This document shows positions 25,153 to 32,924 of a DNA stretch of 64,000 bases, piece after piece. The DNA lies in the NCBI RefSeq assembly GCF_009834785.1, contig NZ_WUYX01000027.1, positions 25,403 through 89,402 on the forward strand. The letters are read 5' to 3'. The number at the start of each line of letters is the position of its first letter. The stretch's first letter is position 1. The notes under the pieces were generated by a model. It worked only from the letters and a program-made list of their open reading frames with translations, was not told where the DNA came from and searched no databases. A program made the translations under genes and the position numbers. The stretch comes from Natronorubrum halalkaliphilum (lineage in GTDB: Archaea; Halobacteriota; Halobacteria; Halobacteriales; Natrialbaceae).

Positions 25153-26423
25153 TCTGCGATTCCGATCTCTTCTTGACCGTCGTGTTCGGTTTCTCCTGGC
25201 TCATCCTCTTCGACCTCGTCTAACTCTTCGAACGTCGGGAAGCGGTCGTCGAAGGCCCCCCAGTCGGCGTCCATCTCCTCGTCGGTGAGCAGACAGAGTT
25301 CGAGGTGATTTCGGATCGACTCGTGGTCCATCTCGGTTCCGATGACGACCAGTCGCGTTCCGCGATCACCCCACTCGTCGTCCCAGGCCTCCTCGAGTTC
25401 CGGATAGGCCTCGAACTGCTCCTTGCGTTCCTCGGGCGGGAGGGCTGCGATCCAGTTCCCGGCGGGTGCGACACGGATCGACCGCCCGGCAACGTTCAGC
25501 ATGAGGGCCATCTCTTCCCGACCAGCGAGCCAGAAGTGGCCTTTCGATCGGACGACGTTCTCCGGGAACTCGTCGAGCAGTTCGGCAAAGCGCTCCGGGT
25601 GGAACGGACGTTTTGCCTTGAACACGAACGATGTGACACCGTGTTCTTCTTCGGCCGATTCGTGGGGCTCCTGAAGTTCTTGCATCCAGCCGGCCGATCG
25701 GCTCGCGTCCTCGAAATCGAACCGACCGGTGTCGATGATGTCGTCAGGATCGATCCGGCCGTGCGTCGTCCGAACGATCTCGGCTCGCGGTTGTAGCGTC
25801 TCGAGCGTCGCTTCGATCTCGGCGAGCGTCGCCTCGTCGACGAGGTCACACTTGTTCAACAGGAGAACGTCGCAGAACTCCACCTGGTCGACGAGTAGAT
25901 CACCGAGGTGTTTCTTCGTCCCGTCGTCGTCGAGAATCTCGTCCGACTGCATCGCCTCGTTGAACTGGTGAGCGTCGACGACCGTCACGGTCGTATCGAG
26001 ATGACAGCCCTCGAGTGGCTCGATGCCCGTCTCCTCGTAGAACTCGGTGGGATCGAGATCCGATTGGTCGAACCCGAGCGTGAGCGTCTGTGCGACGGGG
26101 AGCGGTTCGGCGACGCCCGTCGACTCGACGACAATTGCGTCGAACTTCCGATCTTGGGTGAGTCCGCCAATTGCATCGAGCAGATCACCGCGCAGTTCAC
26201 AGCAGATACAGCCGTTCGAGAGTTCGACCAGCTCCTCCTCGTCCGCAGAAATGTCGGACGATTCGGCGACGAGGTCCGCGTCGACGTTCACCTCGCCCAT
26301 ATCGTTGACGAGCACGGCGAGATCTCGATCGCCGCTTTCGCGCAGCAGATGGTTGAGTGTGGTTGTCTTCCCGGCACCGAGCGTCCCGGAAAGTACCGTC
26401 ACGGGGATCGTCTTCTCTTCCAT
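25149..26423 (-). CDS. G3E family GTPase, CobW/COG0523 metallochaperone type
   Basis: A 424-residue GTPase of the CobW/ZNG1 subfamily. Walker A is GTLGAGKTT (~14-22), the metal-binding CxCC motif is NGCICCELRGD (~69-79), the guanine-specificity motif is LLLNKCDLVDE, and a CobW C-terminal domain runs from ~255 to ~375 (FVFKAKRPFHPERFAELLDE). The last 40 residues are very acidic. COG0523 proteins deliver Zn or Co to client proteins, and many are induced by zinc shortage. It heads a tight four-gene operon ending with a zinc-site-deficient uS14 paralogue, which favours a zinc-limitation role. A promoter-like AT element lies 24-40 nt upstream of ATG 26423. Confidence 0.9.
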   Translation of the reverse strand: MEEKTIPVTVLSGTLGAGKTTTLNHLLRESGDRDLAVLVNDMGEVNVDADLVAESSDISADEEELVELSNGCICCELRGDLLDAIGGLTQDRKFDAIVVESTGVAEPLPVAQTLTLGFDQSDLDPTEFYEETGIEPLEGCHLDTTVTVVDAHQFNEAMQSDEILDDDGTKKHLGDLLVDQVEFCDVLLLNKCDLVDEATLAEIEATLETLQPRAEIVRTTHGRIDPDDIIDTGRFDFEDASRSAGWMQELQEPHESAEEEHGVTSFVFKAKRPFHPERFAELLDEFPENVVRSKGHFWLAGREEMALMLNVAGRSIRVAPAGNWIAALPPEERKEQFEAYPELEEAWDDEWGDRGTRLVVIGTEMDHESIRNHLELCLLTDEEMDADWGAFDDRFPTFEELDEVEEDEPGETEHDGQEEIGIAD

Positions 26424-26525
26424 GTGTTACCAACCTGGCCTCCCTAGGTAATATAGGTTATTATCTACCCCAAAGTTTTTATTAACTCTCGGCGTCGTCT
26501 TCGAACACTGGCAGGATGGTTTCCG
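26424..26525. promoter_or_regulatory. divergent promoter region with repeated and palindromic AT elements
   Basis: It serves the G3E operon (minus) and the first flavoprotein (plus). TAATA-taggt-TATTA (26449-26463) is an inverted repeat that also forms a direct repeat TAGGTAATA/TAGGTTATTA. It coincides with the expected TATA position, about 29 nt before the GTPase ATG. CAAAGTTTTTATT at 26471-26483 differs by one base from a stretch in front of the P-loop gene (29925-29937). These are candidate operators for a shared metal-responsive repressor; the regulator is not identified. Confidence 0.55.
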
Positions 26526-27794
26526 ATGACGACACACGATTCAACCCAACAATTCGGCTGTACTATCATTGGCGGCGGAATCCACGGCACGTACCTGGCT
26601 CAGCGTCTGTTCGAAGATGCTTCGTTCGATAAATCTGACGTTTGTATCCTCGATCCGCACGACCGATTGCTGGCATCGTTTCGTGAGAAGGCCAGGGCCT
26701 GCGGTATGGAGGCGCTCCGATCCACGTTCGTTCACCATGTTGGAACCGAACCGTTCGGACTCGAGAGTTTCGCCGAAGCGAACGGTCGCGAGGACGAACT
26801 CGTTCCGACGGTGGATTATCCCGATCGGCCCTCTCTCGATCTCTTTCTGGACCATTCGGCGTACGTAATCGACCGGAAGGATCTCGAATCCCTGCATCGC
26901 CGGGCCGCTGTCGACGCCATTCACGAACTCCCCAACGAGACAGGGTTTCGGCTCGAGACGACAGCTGGACCCGTCGATACCGACCACTGCGTTCTGGCGA
27001 TCGGTCACGGCGGTCGCTACCGACGGCCGGACTGGGCACGCGATCTCGACGGCGTCGAGCACGTCTGGGGCGGCTTCGATCCCGACGCGTCGGTCGATCG
27101 AACCATCGTTGTCGGCGGCGGCATTACGGCCGCACAACTCGCGTGTGAGTTGAGCGAAACGCAGTCGGTGGGCCTGCTCTCACGGCATCCGTTCGAGTGG
27201 GAGGTGTCCGAGGCGGATCCGCCGTGGATCAACTGGTCGCACGTCGAAGACACCCTCCACAGCTATCCATCGGGGTCGAGCGAGCGATTCGAGACGATTT
27301 CGGAGGCCAGAAACACCGCGACAATTCCGCCGTACCTCTATCCCGAACTCGAGGATCGGATCGACGAAGGCACAGTCACGCTCGCACAGGGAGCGGTCGA
27401 GTCGGCGACGAACGAAGACGGATCGGTCCAACTCTCTCTGGAGCACGGGTTACAATTACTCGGCGACCGGGTCGTCCTCGCGACGGGATTCGAACCGGTG
27501 TTCGACCATCCGTTTGTCGATCGAATCGTGGAGGAACTCGAACTGACCCGCGGCTATCGAGGGATGCCCGTTCTCGATGACGACACGCTCGCTTGGCAGC
27601 GCGACGACGGCCGGTTCGTTCCGCTGTATGTGTCCGGGGCTCTCGCCCTCGAGACGGTCGGCCCGTACGCGCCCAACATTCCGGGTGCCAGACGAGCCGG
27701 TGACCGGATTACGGCCGCCATCACGCAACGCCGTCGTCGTATCAAGGCCGACGGGACGGAGGAATCCGTGTCCGGAACGGGTGCGTCCGATTGA
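26526..27794 (+). CDS. FAD/NAD(P)-binding oxidoreductase, paralogue 1
   Basis: A 422-residue flavoprotein with two dinucleotide-binding Rossmann motifs: TIIGGGIHGTYLAQRL (~13-28) for FAD, and IVVGGGITAAQLACEL (~196-211) for NAD(P). A late VLATGFEPVFDHPF is the typical ATG-type third motif. The layout resembles SidA/IucD N-hydroxylases and related flavin monooxygenases, but no siderophore genes are nearby. A paralogue (27834-29087) converges on it from the right. Both share CGM...R...VHH and GREDEL blocks. The promoter is shared with the G3E GTPase, which suggests a role in metal-limitation metabolism, possibly making or modifying a metal ligand. The substrate is unknown. Confidence 0.78.
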   Translation: MTTHDSTQQFGCTIIGGGIHGTYLAQRLFEDASFDKSDVCILDPHDRLLASFREKARACGMEALRSTFVHHVGTEPFGLESFAEANGREDELVPTVDYPDRPSLDLFLDHSAYVIDRKDLESLHRRAAVDAIHELPNETGFRLETTAGPVDTDHCVLAIGHGGRYRRPDWARDLDGVEHVWGGFDPDASVDRTIVVGGGITAAQLACELSETQSVGLLSRHPFEWEVSEADPPWINWSHVEDTLHSYPSGSSERFETISEARNTATIPPYLYPELEDRIDEGTVTLAQGAVESATNEDGSVQLSLEHGLQLLGDRVVLATGFEPVFDHPFVDRIVEELELTRGYRGMPVLDDDTLAWQRDDGRFVPLYVSGALALETVGPYAPNIPGARRAGDRITAAITQRRRRIKADGTEESVSGTGASD

Positions 27795-27833
27795 CTCGCG
27801 TCAGTGACCTGACGACGAACGTGGCGGTCCCGG

Positions 27834-29087
27834 TCACGGTTTCGGTTCAGATGTTGCGGCTCCGAGTTCGGCCTCGAGGGACCTGACGATGAGCGTTCCC
27901 GCTCTCCTGGCTCCGATTACGTTTCGGGCGAACGGCCCGAGGACCTGCTGTGCGGCGACGCCAGAAACCGCGATGCGCGAGAGCGTTCCATCCCGACGCA
28001 GCCACCGGAGGGTATCGTCGTCCAGAACCGGTGCCCCACGATAGCCGGTCTGCAGGGTCGAGTGCTGGTGGAGTTGGCGAAACAGGGCTCCGCCGTAGGG
28101 TGACCCGAAGCCGGTCGCACAGACGAGTTTGTCGAGACAGAACGCGCTCCCGTCGCGACAGGTGACGACGACCGTGCCGCCAGCTTCGGTCGCGACCGTG
28201 ATCTCCGATCGTTCGAGGTCAACGTGGCCGTTCTCGAGCGCCCGCTGTAATCGGCGAAACACGTACGGTGGCATGGTGCCATCGTATCGGGCTTCGGCCA
28301 CCAGTTCCTCACGAGCACGCGACGCCGGCGGGTGTGCGTGGAGCGTTTCGATGGCCCCTCCGAAATGCATCCAATCGGTACTCGCCTCGAGTGTCTCCAC
28401 GCGAAACGGACTTCTGGCAAACAGCATCACGTCCCGCCCCGGTAGTTGGCCGAGGGTCGTGGCCAGTTGGGCGGCGGTGATGGCTCCGCCAACGATGCCA
28501 ACGGACGATGTCTCGCCGATTGCGTCGGGGTCGAACCCCGGTTCCCAGACGTGAGTTACCGGCTCCGTCGAGACCAGTTCGATCGCCCACGTCGGATACG
28601 TAAAAGAGCGGCCGTGACCGACGGCGAGGAGACACCACCGGGTAGAGAGACGATCTTGCGTGGTTTCGATCTCGACGGTGTGTCGACACTCTTTGATTTC
28701 GGTGGCTCGAGCATCCACGTGGGCTGATTCGAGACTGTATCGATCGCAGACCCACTTCGCGTGGTCGAAGAACAGCGACACCGTCGGTCGCGCTGCACCG
28801 ACCGTCGTCGAACGGAGTTCGTCCTCGCGCCCGCGTTCTCGAGCGAAATCCCTGAGCGAGAACGGGTCGGTAGCGACGTGGTGGACAAGCGGCGATCTGA
28901 ACTCGGTCATCCCACACTGACGACACGTTCGGCGAAACGACTCGAGGAGTCCAGCCGGATCGACAATGCGCAACTCACCTAGATCGATCAGCCCACTTTC
29001 AAGCAGGCGAACGGCCAGATGAACGCCGTGGACGCCGCCGCCGACGATCGTAACCAGGGGGTCAGTATCCGTCCCCGTCATCACCAT
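27834..29087 (-). CDS. FAD/NAD(P)-binding oxidoreductase, paralogue 2
   Basis: A 417-residue flavoprotein similar along its whole length to the convergent neighbour: TIVGGGVHGVHLAVRL (~13-28), VGIVGGAITAAQLATTL (~192-208) and VCATGFGSPYGGALF. Shared blocks include CGM...FRSPLVHHV and GREDEL. It follows the P-loop gene by 62 bp on the same strand, so the two probably form an operon. Having two diverged copies beside a metallochaperone suggests two related reactions or a heteromeric enzyme. The activity is not assignable. The start is ATG 29087; a second Met two codons on is possible. Confidence 0.76.
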   Translation of the reverse strand: MVMTGTDTDPLVTIVGGGVHGVHLAVRLLESGLIDLGELRIVDPAGLLESFRRTCRQCGMTEFRSPLVHHVATDPFSLRDFARERGREDELRSTTVGAARPTVSLFFDHAKWVCDRYSLESAHVDARATEIKECRHTVEIETTQDRLSTRWCLLAVGHGRSFTYPTWAIELVSTEPVTHVWEPGFDPDAIGETSSVGIVGGAITAAQLATTLGQLPGRDVMLFARSPFRVETLEASTDWMHFGGAIETLHAHPPASRAREELVAEARYDGTMPPYVFRRLQRALENGHVDLERSEITVATEAGGTVVVTCRDGSAFCLDKLVCATGFGSPYGGALFRQLHQHSTLQTGYRGAPVLDDDTLRWLRRDGTLSRIAVSGVAAQQVLGPFARNVIGARRAGTLIVRSLEAELGAATSEPKP

Positions 29088-29149
29088 CTGCGGATCCGTC
29101 GGCGATGGAACTGCATCCGCCTCGAGAGGAGACGACTGTCATCTTCCAT

Positions 29150-29893
29150 TCAGGGCAGTTGCCGGCGTGCCAGCACGTGTCCGTCGTGATTGTGGCAATT
29201 ACACTCGAAATAGGCTGCCGTGTAGCCAGCCGCTCCGAACGAATCGATGAGCGAATCCGCCTTCTCTCGGTCCTCGAGTTCGGTGTTGACGATCGACTGG
29301 TTGCCGCGCTCGAGGGCCTCGAGTGCTCGCTTCGGCTCCTGTCGCTCCGACTGGAGCGCTTCGATGAGTATCGCTTCGACGGCCCGCGCTGAAAGCTCGG
29401 GGACGCATCCGTTGCCAATCGCCGTCGAGATACGCTCCTTCTCGTAGAAATACTCCGCGAGGGTCGGTCCGTCGAACGTTCGAAGGCGATCTCTCGCCAA
29501 TTCGTCGAACCGGTTTACAACGAGGAAACACTCGACATCGTGCTGACTAGCGCACCGCTCGTATCTTAAGGCGCTCTCGAGGGTTTCGGGCGTTGTGACG
29601 ACGAACACCGTATCCAGCCGTTCGGCTCGTGCCCCGATTGCTTCCACACCCGGCGGACAGTCTTCGACCGCCCATTCGATCCCGAGTGCGTCGTCGGTAC
29701 TCGCCTCGCGGCTTGGTACCAGCTCCGTCGCCTCTCCGGTAACCTCTACACGTGTTCGCTCTGCTAGTCGAGCCGCGACGAGCGCGGCGACCGTCGTCTT
29801 GCCGACGTTCGGATCGCCGGCGAATGCGATACGACGCGTCACAGACTCGCGCTCGTTTTCATGGCCCCTGCGTTGGGTTAGCTTCGTCGTCAC
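29150..29893 (-). CDS. SIMIBI-type P-loop NTPase with Cys/His-rich C-terminal tail
   Basis: A 247-residue protein if started at GTG 29893; a second GTG 17 codons in (VTRRIAFAGDPNVGKTT) is also credible. Walker A is GDPNVGKT (~26-33), and VVNRFDEL resembles the NKxD base-recognition strand. The fold recalls CooC/MinD/ArsA metallochaperone ATPases, but the loop lacks the deviant second Lys. Near the C-terminus is ECNCHNHDGH (230-239), with two Cys and three His in ten residues, a good candidate metal site. It is followed by flavoprotein paralogue 2. I infer a nucleotide-driven metal-delivery role parallel to the G3E GTPase 3 kb away. Confidence 0.7.
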   Translation of the reverse strand: MTTKLTQRRGHENERESVTRRIAFAGDPNVGKTTVAALVAARLAERTRVEVTGEATELVPSREASTDDALGIEWAVEDCPPGVEAIGARAERLDTVFVVTTPETLESALRYERCASQHDVECFLVVNRFDELARDRLRTFDGPTLAEYFYEKERISTAIGNGCVPELSARAVEAILIEALQSERQEPKRALEALERGNQSIVNTELEDREKADSLIDSFGAAGYTAAYFECNCHNHDGHVLARRQLP

Positions 29894-29960
29894 AGCTATT
29901 GCTATCCAAACAACCAGAGATAATCAAAGTTGTTATTTCTACTTTGAGTTTTAATAACAG
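29894..29960 (-). promoter_or_regulatory. promoter of the P-loop/flavoprotein unit with inverted repeat
   Basis: An AT-rich stretch with the inverted repeat CAAAGT-tgttatttct-ACTTTG (29925-29946), 32-53 nt upstream of GTG 29893. The left half CAAAGTTGTTATT matches 12 of 13 bases of 26471-26483 in the divergent G3E/flavoprotein promoter. A further gTTATTAAAA-like stretch (minus strand) near 29949-29957 is a possible BRE/TATA. It is a candidate co-regulatory site for the metal-sparing locus. Confidence 0.5.
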
Positions 29961-30130
29961 TTGCCGTGTAGGGGAAAAGCAGCAAGACGACTACGTCGAG
30001 TCGACGACCCGCTACGGCTGTTCGAGCGGTGATCGAGCGAACGTCGTCTGCGTCACGAACGTCGCTTTTCGCGCGGCCACGCTTACCCGGAGTTCGAAGC
30101 CCTTATACTCGAGAGTTGGATAGATCAGGT

Positions 30131-30255
30131 AGACTCGCTGCGTCGCGGGCGACAGCGGGCACCTGTTCGGCACGTTGCCACCACAGGTCGGGATGTGATC
30201 CGCGGGGCGTAGCCCCGGTCGGGATTGAACCAGGAAACGCCCGCGGGTGAATACA
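30131..30255 (+). ncRNA. structured 5' leader of the eL15 mRNA
   Basis: A TATA-like ttata at 30103-30107 puts the transcript start near 30131. The leader can form an outer stem CGCGGGCG (30144-30151) with CGCCCGCG (30238-30245). This encloses hairpin ACCTGT/ACAGGT (30161-30166 with 30183-30188, containing GGCA-cgt-TGCC) and hairpin CGGGGC-gta-GCCCCG (30203-30217). Together they form a three-way junction. The start codon follows the outer stem by ten bases, so folding could control access to it. It may be an autoregulatory site for a ribosomal protein; an H/ACA-like RNA (ACA just before the ATG) is a less likely reading. Confidence 0.5.
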
Positions 30256-30846
30256 ATGGCAAAAAGCTTCTATTCCCACATCAAGGACGCATGGAAAGAC
30301 CCCGACGACGGTAAGCTCGGGGAGCTGCAGTGGCAGCGAAAACAGGAATGGCGAAAACAGGGCGCAATCGAACGCATCGAGCGCCCCACCCGCCTCGACA
30401 AGGCACGCGAACTCGGCTACAAGGCCAAACAGGGAATCATCGTGACCCGGGTCTCGGTCCGTAAAGGGACCGCCCGGAAGCAGCGACACAAGGCCGGCCG
30501 CCGAACGAAGCGCCAGGGTGTCAACCGCATCGGACGGCGCAAGAACATCCAGCGCATCGGCGAGGAGCGCGTCTCCCGAAAGTACCCAAACCTGCGGGTG
30601 CTCAACAGTTACTGGGTCGGTGAAGACGGCTCGCAGAAGTGGTTCGAAGTGATTCTGGTAGATCCGAACCACCCGGCGATCCAGAACGACGACGATCTCA
30701 ACTGGATCTGCGACAGCGCACACCAGAACCGCGCGTTCCGTGGCCTCACCAACGCTGGCAAGGCCAACCGCGGTCTCAACAACCGCGGCAAGGGTGCGGA
30801 GAAGGTCCGACCGTCGAACAACGGCGGTCAAGGCCGAGCCAAGTAA
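30256..30846 (+). CDS. rpl15e: 50S ribosomal protein eL15
   Basis: A large-subunit protein of the archaeal/eukaryotic L15e family, 196 residues. The opening AKSFYSHIKDAWKDPDDGKL, the basic central region VSVRKGTARKQRHKAGRRTK and SYWVGEDGSQKWFEVILVDP are diagnostic. The C-terminal tail GKGAEKVRPSNNGGQGRAK is Gly/Arg-rich. Unlike most proteins here it is basic, as expected for an rRNA-binding protein. The ATG at 30256 begins the normal family N-terminus; a GTG nine bases upstream is in frame but less likely. The long structured leader before it is unusual for a haloarchaeal gene. Confidence 0.97.
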   Translation: MAKSFYSHIKDAWKDPDDGKLGELQWQRKQEWRKQGAIERIERPTRLDKARELGYKAKQGIIVTRVSVRKGTARKQRHKAGRRTKRQGVNRIGRRKNIQRIGEERVSRKYPNLRVLNSYWVGEDGSQKWFEVILVDPNHPAIQNDDDLNWICDSAHQNRAFRGLTNAGKANRGLNNRGKGAEKVRPSNNGGQGRAK

Positions 30847-31078
30847 CGGTCGCGCAGTCGCGCAATCGCGCTTCGCGGTCGATTTCACACTCGATTTTTT
30901 GAACCCGAGACCGAGCACTCGTCAGCGACGGGAACGGGTTCGGCCGGATTCGGCACGTATCTGCAGCCGGTAGACGGACGCAGTCGTCGGATTCGACCGC
31001 GGTAGTGTCAGCAAGCGTGTACGATGTCGGCGGGAACGAGGCCGGACGCTTATTTGAGCGTCCGTCGTAGGCACGACT

Positions 31079-31513
31079 ATGCCGGAACACGTTCTCGTTC
31101 CCGTCGACGACTCGGATCGATCAACGCAAGCACTCGACTTCGCTTGCAAGGAGTACCCGAACGCTCGTATTACGGCGTTGAACGTCCTTGATCCCGGCGA
31201 TTTCTACGCCGCAACGGGTATCGAAGGCGGGGCGATGGCGAACTACGATCAGATTCAGGAACACCACGAAAACCGAGCCGAAGAACTCCTGAAACAAGCG
31301 CGCGAACGGGCCGCCGAGCACGGGGTCGAAATCGAGACGGAACACGTCGTCGGCGGCATCTCGCGATCGATCGTCAACTACGCAGAGGAGCACGGCGTCG
31401 ACCACATCGCGATCGGTAGCCACGGCCGCACGGGCGCAAGCCGCATTCTGCTCGGGAGCGTCGCCGAAACGGTGGCCCGACGCTCCCCCGTTCCGGTGAC
31501 GATCGTTCGATAA
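31079..31513 (+). CDS. universal stress protein (UspA family)
   Basis: A 144-residue cytoplasmic Usp domain. The N-terminal strand HVLVPVDDSDRSTQAL and the C-terminal ATP-binding signature GSHGRTGASRILLGSVAETV (G-2x-G-9x-GS) are complete, so nucleotide binding is likely. Haloarchaea have dozens of paralogues with mostly unknown individual roles. It stands alone with its own promoter region. Confidence 0.93.
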   Translation: MPEHVLVPVDDSDRSTQALDFACKEYPNARITALNVLDPGDFYAATGIEGGAMANYDQIQEHHENRAEELLKQARERAAEHGVEIETEHVVGGISRSIVNYAEEHGVDHIAIGSHGRTGASRILLGSVAETVARRSPVPVTIVR

Positions 31514-31654
31514 CTATCGGCTACGGTCGACGACGCTGCTCTCGTACCGATACTCCGACAAACGGTTCGCTTCTCGAAACCCGTAGCGATGTCTATAGTG
31601 CACACACGAGAACACATACCAACGGTTAGGTCGGGGCACTCACTCGTGACAGCT

Positions 31655-32083
31655 ATGAGCGATTCCGAGACCCGTATCGCACTCGTCTGTGTCCAGAACG
31701 CCGGTCGAAGCCAGATGGCGACCGCCTACGCCGAGCGCGAACGCGAGGCGCGCGACCTCTCCGATGTGGTCGTGATCCACTCCGGCGGAACTCACCCCGC
31801 CGATGCCGTCCACGACGTCGTCCGCGAGGCGATGGCCGAAGTCGGGATCGATCTTTCCGATTGCGAGCCTCGAGCGATCGCCACGGAAACCCTCGAATCC
31901 AGTGACTACGTCGCGACGATGGGGTGTTCGACGCTGGAGCTCGAGGCTGAAACCGACGTTCGAGACTGGGACCTTCCGGATCCGCACGGGGAAGCCCTCG
32001 AGACGGTCCACGAGATCCGGGAAGACGTAAAAGCGCGCGTCGAGGCACTGTTCGACGAAATCGAGGCGGAGCGGACCGACTGA
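31655..32083 (+). CDS. low-molecular-weight phosphatase / arsenate reductase family
   Basis: A 142-residue protein of the LMW tyrosine phosphatase/ArsC fold. The phosphate loop CVQNAGRSQ starts at Cys12 (CX5R), and the general-acid loop WDLPDPHG is near 109. A possible redox Cys (MGCSTLELE) lies at about 89, as in thioredoxin-coupled arsenate reductases. No arsR, acr3 or arsenite-pump gene is adjacent, so arsenate reduction is only one possibility; protein phosphatase activity is the alternative. The ATG at 31655 gives the usual N-terminus directly before the P-loop strand. Confidence 0.85.
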   Translation: MSDSETRIALVCVQNAGRSQMATAYAEREREARDLSDVVVIHSGGTHPADAVHDVVREAMAEVGIDLSDCEPRAIATETLESSDYVATMGCSTLELEAETDVRDWDLPDPHGEALETVHEIREDVKARVEALFDEIEAERTD

Positions 32084-32155
32084 GTTAGCTCGAGGGCGCG
32101 AGATATCGCTGTCCGTTGGGGACAGTACCGGCAAAAAGTGGGCGAAAACCGGGAC

Positions 32156-32605
32156 TTAGGCCGACACGGTCTGTCCGTCTCGCTCGGATTCGGACGAGCG
32201 AACGTCCAGATCGGCTCGGAGCGCTTCGATCGCGTCCTCGGGGTCCGTTTCGGAGTCGAAAACGCGGTCGAAGCCCATTTCGCGGAAGTGCCTTCGGGTT
32301 TCCTCGAAGTCGTCCTGTCCGACGGCGAGGTTGCCGCCGATGTAGGTCGTGACGTCCTCGAGGTCGGCGTCTGCAACCGCCTGGTGGAATCCCTGACAGT
32401 CCTGTTTGGCGTGACCGTAGAGCGAGGAAACGAGTACGGCCTCGGCGTCGTGAGCGGTTGCGGCGTCGACGAACTCGTCCTGGGAGCTCTGCACTCCGAG
32501 ATTGACGACGTCGAAGCCGGCTTCCTCCAGCGCCTGTTCCAGAATGGTGATCCCGACGACATGGGCGTCGGACCCGATCACGCCGAGGATGACTGACTTC
32601 GTCAT
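32156..32605 (-). CDS. mamA: methylaspartate mutase small (B12-binding) subunit
   Basis: The cobalamin-binding S subunit of glutamate mutase, 149 residues. The B12 signature is GSDAHVVG (DxHxxG, D13-G18), followed by GVQSSQDEF and VSSLYGHAKQDCQGF, plus the GGN loop YIGGNLAVG. With the large subunit MamB it converts glutamate to 3-methylaspartate in the haloarchaeal methylaspartate cycle for acetyl-CoA assimilation. Neither mamB nor methylaspartate ammonia-lyase is adjacent here. The ATG at 32605 was preferred to an upstream in-frame start. A TATA-like box and a 14-bp palindrome lie just upstream. Confidence 0.9.
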   Translation of the reverse strand: MTKSVILGVIGSDAHVVGITILEQALEEAGFDVVNLGVQSSQDEFVDAATAHDAEAVLVSSLYGHAKQDCQGFHQAVADADLEDVTTYIGGNLAVGQDDFEETRRHFREMGFDRVFDSETDPEDAIEALRADLDVRSSESERDGQTVSA

Positions 32606-32644
32606 GGTCGTACCACCACCAACTGCGGGAAGCACAATAAACCT

Positions 32645-32658
32645 AATGATTAATCATT
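32645..32658 (-). promoter_or_regulatory. 14-bp palindrome at the mamA promoter
   Basis: AATGATTAATCATT is a perfect palindrome 40-53 nt upstream of the mamA ATG. A TATA-like tttatt (minus strand, ~32636-32641) lies between it and the start, so the palindrome sits at the BRE position, where a bound protein would block or recruit transcription factor B. It is the only obvious element in the 319-bp region 32606-32924, which otherwise holds no gene. Confidence 0.5.
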
Positions 32659-32924
32659 TGGTAGCCGTTCACACGGGGCTCGTTTCGGCTCTTCGTCGCC
32701 GATCGCGGACTGAGTGGCTGTTCGCCGGTAGATCAACGGCTCACGACGTACTTTCGGAGATTCGCAAAGAGCGGTCTGCTACTGATCGTTCGGGACCTGG
32801 AGACAGTCAGTGTTGTCAACCGATCGTTATCGGTGAGTGTGAGCGCGTCGGCCAGCAGCTCTCGCGTAACCACAGAAACGCCGATGCGCGCCCAAGACGG
32901 CCGTGTATCGGGCAATCGGATCAG

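Noticed and set aside
30118-30255. tRNA gene suggested by gggattgaacc
   Set aside because: The T-arm-like string is not matched by an acceptor stem, D-arm or anticodon arm on either strand. The region folds better as an mRNA leader.
31655-32083. Arsenic resistance operon
   Set aside because: Only the ArsC-like phosphatase-fold gene is present. No arsR, arsenite pump or methyltransferase is adjacent, so an operon claim is unsupported.
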